DNA of 64,000 bases from positions 32,199,529 through 32,263,528 of the forward strand of contig JAQNBH010000015.1 of the NCBI GenBank assembly GCA_028752905.1, in the 5' to 3' direction. Shown piece after piece: positions 44,801 through 53,800 of this stretch. Every line of letters starts with the position of its first letter. The first letter of the stretch is position 1. The position numbers and the translations under genes were made by a program. The DNA comes from Cladorhizidae sp. MBARI D1340-BT2. Its lineage: Eukaryota; Porifera; Demospongiae; Poecilosclerida; Cladorhizidae. Under the pieces are notes generated by a model that saw only the letters and a list, made by a program, of their open reading frames with translations, searched no databases and was not told the origin of the DNA.

Positions 44801-47800
44801 CCTTGCTTTGGGTTTATGCTAACCTTCGATCAACCACTGATGACGCCTATAACCTCGTTATAGACCACCTTACTAGCAATCTCTCTCTCTCTCTCTCCTA
44901 GTTTATATAGGAAAACTTATATAACAACTTGAACACAATGTTATACACTCTTTCAAAATATATCTAGGACACAATCATACAATAAAGTCTTTCTACCCAG
45001 TTCTCTCTTTCTACCCAACCCTCTTCCCTGTTCGAGCAGTTCCTTTTATAATTTACTAGCTGTTTCCTCTAGGCACACCTCCCCAGTGACCAATCGGATC
45101 CCTTGCTGTCCATGTGTGTGTCTATGGAAGATTCTGGAAGGTGAGTTGAATATACTAGGTCTTGTGGTTGTGTAGTTGTTCTTGTAACCAGCTGGCGTGT
45201 GGGCAGCTGTTCCATGGTGTTTGTCAGAAGTGTTTCTGACATTTCCCCCTCCTTTACCCGAGAACCATGTTCTCGAGAAAGTCCGTCCGCGTTTCCATTC
45301 AGTCGCCCGGGGCGATAAATCATCTTGAAATCGTATGGTTGCAATGCTAGGATCCATCTAGCGATTCTTCCATGACTATCCTTTAGTTTGGATAGTTGTG
45401 TGAGGGGGTTGTGGTCGGTCATAATTTGGAAGGGAACGCCCTCTAAGTATACTCGGAAGTGTTTGACTCCTTCTACAATCGCCAAGCCCTCTTTTTCCAT
45501 TGCTGCATACTTCGTTTCCCTCGGTAGTAGTTTGCGGGAACCAAAAGCTACTGGGTGTTCGTCCCCTTCCTCATCGGTTTGGCTAAGTACATACCCAATG
45601 CCTGTGTCTGAGGCATCCGTTTGTAGAGTAAAACTCCTTCCCCAGATAGGCATGCTCAGAACTGGATACGTCGTTAGTAGTATCTTTAGTTCCTGGAATG
45701 CTTTCTCCTCTTTGTTCGTCCAAATGACTCGGTTGGGAGAATCTTTCCGTGTAAGATCCGAGAGGGGTGTGGCTACTGTCGCGAAAGATGGTATAAACCG
45801 TCTATAGTAGCCACAGAGCCCTAGGAATGCCCTAACATCCTTCTTGGTTCTGGGGGTCTGAAATTCCTGTACAGCCGTGACCTTTTCATCTCTGGGTCTG
45901 ATTCTCCCACCACCTACCACATGTCCTAGGTATGTGCACTGGTTGCAGGCGAAGTTGCACTTCCTCTCTTTTATCTTGAGCCCTGCCTCTTGCAGTCTCT
46001 GAAACACTTCCCGGAGATGTCTCATGTGTTCTTCCCATGATTCACTATGAATGATGATATCATCCAGATAAGCAGTGGCATATTCATACGTGTCACTGAG
46101 TACCTGGTCCATGAGCCTTTGGAAGGTCGAAGGTGCGGCTACGAGGCCGAAAGGCATGGTCTGATATTCATATTTCCCCCATGGGGTTACGAATGCCGTT
46201 TTTTCTTGGCTTGCCTTCTCCATTGGTACCTGATGATAGCCTTTGGTCAAATCCAGTGCTGTGATCCATTTTGCATTTCCGATCCCATCGATTAGTTCCT
46301 CGATCCGGGGTATGGGGTATGGATCAGCTTGGGTGACCAAGTTCAGTTTCCTGAAATCAATGCATAGTCTCTTTGTCCCATCTCCTTTTGGTACTAGAAC
46401 CACTGGGGTGGCCCAGGGGCTCTTGGATGGTTTGATGACTTTTGTGTTTTTATTTCATTCCTCAGGAATTCGTGTGATGAATGGGCCAGTCGATAGGCCG
46501 GTAAACGAATTGGTGACGCATCTCCGGTGTTGATGACGTGCTCTACCAATGTGGTTCTTCCTGGCACATCACTAATCACGTCCTGGAACTCTCTCTTGAG
46601 TTGTTGGAGCTCCTCCCTTTCGTGGGGTGACAGGTCCACTGCCATCCGTCTCTCTTCTGAGTCGGGGTCATTCTCTTCTTCTTCAATAGCCAGTAGCATG
46701 GCTGGGACCGGAGAATTCCATGCTTTCAAGCCATTTACATGAAACGTTCTGAACCGTTTAGGTCCTGAACCAAAGTCCACTTGATACGTCACATTGGTTA
46801 GTTGTTTGGTGATGACCATTGGACCTCTCCATTCACTTTGTAATTTTTGTAGCCATTTGGGTTGTAAGACCAACACATAATCCCCCACTTGGAAGCTTCT
46901 CTCCTTCGCCCGGATATCGTGGAAGTGTTTGTGTTGCCGTTTGGCTTCCACCTCATTCTTCCCAGCTATTTCCTGTGTGGTTTCCAGCTTTCCTCTCAAT
47001 AACCGGAGATACTCGATGACTTCGATCTCCTGCTCATCCTGTTGCTCTCTCCAATATCGTGAGAGCTCATCTAGGGATGTCCTCATCCTCCTTCCATACA
47101 CCAGTTCGAACAGGGAATACCCTGTTGAACTATGGACTGTCCCACGATAAGCCCATAGCACAAAAGGTATGCACTTATCCCAGTCGCTCTCACACTTCAT
47201 TGCCAATTTCATTAACAAGCGTTTGAGGGTGGAATTAAATCGTTCCACCATACCATCCGTCTGGGGATGGTATGGGGACGTCTTGATTTGTTGGATACCT
47301 AATAGCTTGCAAAATTGGGTCATAGTTTGAGACACAAAATTGCTCCCGTTGTCTGATAATATTTCCTGAGGAATCCCCAACCTTGCTGTTAGTTCCAACA
47401 AACACTCTATGATAGACTCGGTTTTGGTATTCTTTAAAGGGAATGCTTCGGGCCATTTTGTGGCATAATCCATTACCACAAGAATGAATTTATGCCCTGC
47501 CTTAGTACGTTTAAGGGGCCCAAAAATGTCCATCGCTACCCTCTTAAACGGAATGCCAATCACTGGTAAGGAATGTAGGGGTGCCCTCCTTACAGTAGCT
47601 GGGGCTGCCCGTTGGCAGGTAGGACACATATCTCTCACCTCCTTTGTTAGGTTCGGCCAGTCCATGGATCATCTTATCGTCTCGAGCGTCCTGTCAAGCC
47701 CAAAGTGCCCGGCTGTGAGAGAATTATGGGCCATCCTCAATATTTCCGTCCTACACTCTCGAGGTACCATGATTATGTTCTCTCCTGGAGATGTGTACGA

Positions 47801-50800
47801 CTTACGCATCAAGATGCCATCTTTCCACAGGTAGACACTGTCTTCCTGTTCCACTTGTTGTCTTATCTTCTCCAATGTGGGATCCGCGAGTTGTAGAGTA
47901 TGGAGCTCGGTTGGGCTGACTTTGTCCGGCAACAGGGAAGCTTGTACTTCCTCCTGTATCTCTGTCTTCATTGCTGTCTCTGGGGGTTGGAAGATCTCTT
48001 CGTCTAACTTGAAGGGCATCCCCAATTCCGGTTCGGACTCTGCCGAATCCTCTCCCTCTCTCACCTCGGAGTCAGAGAGCACAACACCCTGCTCTGTTTG
48101 TTGAGTCAGTGTTTGTTCATCCTTAGTGGCCTCCTCTCGTTCTTGAGCTCTGGTGGTCACCAAGCCTTGTTCCAGACCATCATGTGCCTTTTGGTCTGCC
48201 TCTTTCGGCTCTCTTTGCAACAAGAGCTCCTTAAGATTTGGGACATCCTGTCCCACCAGCATATCTACTGGCAGATGGGGAGACACTCCCACTGTCAGCT
48301 GATATTGCTGTCCATCCAAGGTCAAAGTAACCTCTGCCGTGGGAAACCAGGTCTTGGATGCACTGGCGGTGTTGTAGGGGAGACTCCACCCCAGTCTCTG
48401 ACTTCTAGGTATGCAACGGGCATGTACCAGTGATTTTGTACATCCAGTATCCAGCCATACCTTGATGTTCCGACCATTCAGCTGGGCCTCTCTGGTCCAC
48501 TGATTGTTGATCGTTTCCTGATTCGGATCACAACCAATCTGGGCTTTCTCGAACTTCACCCGGCAATCACGTCTCATATGTCCCAACTGGTTGCATCTGA
48601 AACAGCGCACCTCAGATGGATCCTTAGTAGGTGGATATCCTCGAGCTCCACCCCCTTGGTTTCCTCTCTGATTATACTCAGTTTCATCCCTCCTTCTTGT
48701 CGAAGGTTGCCCTGTGTATGTCCCCACCTGATGAGTAGGCTGCCCTCCTGATGGTCGATTCACCCCCACCTGATGCGTAGGCTGCCCTCCTACCGGTCGA
48801 AACGCCCCCACCTGATGAGTTGATCGCCCTCCTGCTTCTCTTCGTGAGAACGATTGGTTGGATAGATGCCGCACAATTGCTTCACACAGATCCTCATGGG
48901 TATCTTGATCTAGATTCCTCATTTGGGATTCGAGCCATTTAGGAAGCTTACTCAAAGTCAGCTCAATCAGCATTGCAGTCCGGGTATCTCTGTTGTTGGA
49001 CTGTATCCATTGGTCAAACGACTGACGGTACGATCTCAACCAGACATCTGGGTTTGTCAGATCCATTGTCTGATCAAATGCCTTCCTCCGGTATGTCTCG
49101 GTGGATACTTGGTATTGAGCCAGCAACGTTGCCTTTACCTCGTCATAGTCTTCCTGCTGGTCGGCCATCAGTCGCGATACTGCCATCATGCCCGCTCCTG
49201 TCAGTGCTCCTCGGAGATACAAAGCCCACCTTGTTCGTGGGCTCTGGCAGTTACCTCAAAGGTGTCCAGGAATGCACCCATGTCATCCGAGCCCTCCTGG
49301 AATTTTTGAAGTAAGAGTTTCGGTTTGGGAATCGTCTGTTCTGCTCTCTCTGCTCTCCCTGTCTCTCTTAACAGTTCACACAACCGTGTGTGCTGCTCGG
49401 CTGCCCTTCTGTCTTCCCTCTCTGCTCTCTGCTGGTCCATCTGTATCATTTGCGCCATCATGTCTGCCATTGCGGTGGAGGGGTCCACGTTTCTCTCGTG
49501 GTGGTGGGAACAAGTCAGGCATGGAAGTTCCGGTGTCTCCGCTGAGTGGATATGACGGGTACGATGTTCCCTCGTTTCATCAGTCATAGTCGGTGTCAAT
49601 CTTGAAGAGTAACACCCAAACGATCAAACAACAGAAAACTAAAACTAACCAACTAGCTCGAATAGTGGGTCTGGTTTTCAAACTCGAAGGTCGTAATCAC
49701 CCGAGTTTTGTTCCCAACTAGCTATCGCACAAATCAAAAAATTAAAGAGAGAAAAAAGGGGGAAAAAAAACAACAGAATAAATTCTCGATACCTAGGATT
49801 CTCCTTTGCCACGGAGATCCCACCGCTGCCACCAGTTGTCAGTGATTTCTTTCTAAGGTTATACCTTAAGCCTTGCTTTTGGTCTATGCTAACCTTCGAT
49901 CAACCACTGATGACGCCTATAACCTCGTTATAGACCACCTTGCTAGCAATCTCTCTCTCTCTCTCCTAGTTTATATAGGAAAACTTATATAACAACTTGA
50001 ACACAATGTTATACACTCTTTCAAAATATATCTAGGACACAATCATACAATAAAGTCTTTCTACCCAGTTCTCTCTTTCTACCCAACCCTCTTCCCTGTT
50101 CGAGCAGTTCCTTTTATAATTTACTAGCTGTTTCCTCTAGGCACAACTCCCCAGTGACCAATCGGATCCCTTGCTGTCCATGTGTGTGTCTATGGAATAT
50201 TCTGGAAGGTGAGTTGAATATACTAGGTCTTGTGGTTGTGTAGTTGTTCTTGTAACCAGCTGGCGTGTGGGCAGCTGTTCCATGGTGTTTGTCAGAAGTG
50301 ATTCTGACAGTAGCGCAGAACTTCCTCTAGACACAGATGGCTAGCATTTTCCAATCAGGAACCAGAAACTTATTAGCACCAATTTAGGCACCCAGGTTTT
50401 GAGATACCCCCACTTTAGCTGCATGTAAATTTAGCATATGCAACTATTTTAATAACAAAGGAGAGCACACTGAGAGATCTATCATTTGAGCTATACATCA
50501 AGTTCATACAGTGAAGTATGCAGAATCTATGGAGCTCCAAAGTCCTAACCACAATCACATTTTCCAGACGTGTTCAGAATTGTTCTGATTGAATGCTAAC
50601 CTTATTTGTGGTTTGTTGTAATAATTATATTTTTTAACAACTTGTAACATAACTTGTAAACTTCTCAAACTGTTCTTATCATTAGAAAGGAAGTGCAATA
50701 AGCTGCAGTTTGGTATAAGAATCAGCTCAGTTGTAAATAACTGAAATCTAGGCAGGAATATGTGATACGATCTGAGAAAAGGGCCCAGTTCAACCAAAAA

Positions 50801-53800
50801 TAATAATCTGCAGTATTGTCATGAGGTTAAAGTTCAAGGATAGATAAGTGGAATGGTACTGGAATTGTGCCTTGATCTAATGCCATTCCAAAGTTATACA
50901 CAGTTTTGCTTCCATTCTTCACTACACTGTCAAACGAGAAAACGCGTCTAGAAATTTCCGTTATACGTGAAACTCTGCATCACGCATTGATGACGTCATA
51001 TTTTTAATCATTGAAGATGACGAGTCCCAGAAGTAGTTTTTGGCAAGAGTATCTTTTGTGATCTAGACAGCGCGAGGCAATGGCACTACCCTATTAAATA
51101 GCTGGGACAAAGGCTTCTTGGCATCTTGTGAAAGGTATGGTGTAGTCTTAGTTTGTTATTAGCTACACCCTGGCTAGCTACAAGTTAACTGTTTAGAATT
51201 TTGTTTATTGTTTTGAGGGCTAGCATCTTCAAGTTATAGGCTTAGCTATCTATAGTTTCATCGTCATCTCTATAGGGTCCAACTGAGTTTTTGCACCTTT
51301 ACTACTTTTTAAAAACTAAATTACACCCTAGCTACACAAGTCACATTTTTATTTGTTTTGAGAGCTAGTACCTTCAAGTTATAGGGGTCCAAGTGAGTTT
51401 CTGCACCTTCACTACTTTATTTTACCTTTGGTTTTGGATTAGTAGCTAAGCTAAAAGTGTAGTTTGATTGAGTGGCTAGTGCTGACAGCAGTAGATAATC
51501 CTGGTTATCTTTGTAATGGTTATAGCAGTGACATGCAAGGACATAAAAATAAAATTAGCAAGTATAAGGTAGTGAGTAGCTAAGTGAAATGCTGACGTCA
51601 TGGTTCTGGGCGTGACCTGCTGTTGTGTCCTACTTTCTTGCAGGTCGTGCTTTTTGTCGGTGGTGCTGATGTGATCTAGTTCTCCACATCCTCGTCAACC
51701 ACTGGTATAGCAGCTCGACTGGGTGCCTTTGGAAAAGATGATGGTTTGGGGCATGTTATGTCTTTGTCCTTCCGGGACAGAACTGTCGGATGCTGTCAAA
51801 TAAGTACCACTGTCGTTCTGGAGACAAACCTTTGGCGGGAATGATGTGTGGCATATCTGAGACTGTTGGTGTCCAGCAATGTTTGGAAAGCACAAACTGG
51901 TGTTCTACAGTGTCTGAATGCTCCTGCTGTCACTGTGCCTGGATCGGATGAACTGAATATGAATTGGTGGAAACGCTTTATTCCTGAGAACTTCTTCAAA
52001 TGAAGTCTGTCCAATTGAAGCAAGGAACGATCGTGGTTCCACCTTCAGATGAGACAATCTGAGAAAAGTTGCACTGAGCTGAACTATTGGCCACCTGTGA
52101 AATATCCGTCAGGCTCCCAACACTTGTTCTTTTGAACAGCCTCTTGAATAAGCCAAAACACCAGTTGGGTGCAAACTTTGTGTGTCCCACAACTAGGAAG
52201 GACAATGTGATCTTCGTGTGTCTCCCAGATAGCACTCGCCACAGAAGCATGCAATTATTCCTGTGCAATTGTCAGCGTGCAGGAACACTTCCTCCTCCCC
52301 AAGCCCATGATTCTCGAAGAAGTAGTGCAGTTGGCTAACAACGGTATTAGCACCCTTGCCACAATCTCCTGCCTCGCCGGTCAAAATTTTTACCTGGCGT
52401 GGTATTGCCTCACAGCGAACACCAAACACACTACACTTCCTTGGTGTACGGAAATAAATTGGGCCAGGCTGTAGAGGATTTGAGGGATAGTGGACTTGCT
52501 GAGCATAATCAAAAGAGTAATGTACTCGGATAGGTCTGGAGTTTGGACGAGATTGGCAGGAAAGAGGAGGAGGTTGGAATAATGTTTCCAACTGTAAAAT
52601 AGTTGACAACATCATCCCTACACTGTTCACAGACAGACTTGTAGAAGCATCGTTCCATCTTGACAATGCGAAGATGCTCCAGTGCATCACTGTATGCTTC
52701 AAACTTTGTAGCCTCAGTGGAATTGGCAGTCCTCATGATTACATGGCTATTTTTTTGGCACTGCCAACACAAATCTGACATTGGCTTCATCACTACAATG
52801 GATGGGATTAGAGACCTCCACAATCGACAAAAGATTGTGTAATGGAGAGGGGGCTGTAACTCAGCAGCACTGTGGTACACCCTCCAAATGCCACATTTGC
52901 TCATGCTAGCAGGTAGGAGTTTGATGTCCGACCTACTGTATCCAGGGATTCGGCCAGGAAGAAGAATAGCATGTTGTTCTGCATAATTTAGAAGAAATCT
53001 AACCACATTTTCAATTGAAGGCAAACTCAGAGTGTGTTTTGATAGTCGTCGGAAATTACCATGCACATGTAGTGAAACACTGGTCTCCTTGAAGCTCCTT
53101 GCCAAATTCTTTATTCGCTTCTCTCCAACTCCATGTAGAAATTTAAACATCACCAAACAGATTGGCTTGCCTTGGTGGAAGTGACATTTGTGAGACGCTA
53201 AGAACTGGTCAAAAATGACCAAGTCTAGTTCCTTCTTCGTCATCTCCAAACATGACGCTCGAATGCCAGCTACGTAATCAGCAGTGAATTGGAGGGAGCA
53301 AGGCTTGCCACTCCACTAGCTGCAAAATTTCGAGTTGCAAATGAGTTAAGGCAACAGCCACAAGATTTCATCATCTGTGTCGCTGTCTGGGTTGGAGTCA
53401 TCATTGTGTGGACCAGGCACATGCTCAATTCCTACCACTTCTGCTTCAACTCCTATTTGACATCAAACACACACACAATATCTGATTGAAATCACCATTT
53501 TTTTGTAAGCATGATGTTTTATTTGTATGCACCTGCATTTAGCTCAATGTCATCTTCTACATAACTATCATCTGCATGGTCATCAGGTGTACAGAAATAC
53601 TCTTCCAATACTTCCAAGAGGGGTTGCTGGTCTTCATGGCTGAAGTGCAAAAGAGAGTTTACTGCGCGAGCTGCTTCAGAAGAGCTTCTTGCCATCACCA
53701 CGCAGTCTATTTAGGTTGCTACAAAAACTGAAGGGAAATTCCCACATGCCCGTATTTTCATTCCGTGCATGCGGTCTTCGCATGGCTTCTATATTTTTTA

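Larger units (their letters stand above)
44767..50309 (-). mobile_element. Gmr1-type Ty3/gypsy LTR retrotransposon, nearly complete
   Basis: 5.5 kb on the minus strand with two LTRs of about 474 bp, a purine-rich tract (aaaggagggggaaa) just before the 3' LTR and a primer-site-like tggtggcagcggtggga just after the 5' LTR. Flanking bases GTAGT and GTAGC suggest a 5-bp target duplication with one change. Coding order on the minus strand is gag, protease, integrase, reverse transcriptase, RNase H: integrase precedes RT, the Copia-like order known in the Gmr1 group of gypsy elements. Confidence 0.93.
44395..50555. mobile_element. Foldback element split in its centre by the LTR retrotransposon
   Basis: The left arm 44395-44766 (cttgtggtttcgactttgaa, ggctagaggaagacctactc) and right arm 50310-50553 (cttcctctagacacagatgg, gaatctatggagctccaaag) are inverse halves of one family member. 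The retrotransposon sits between them. Confidence 0.78.

Noticed and set aside
45388..49589. Plus-strand frames of 60 to 140 codons
   Set aside because: Antisense to gag and pol, without family features.
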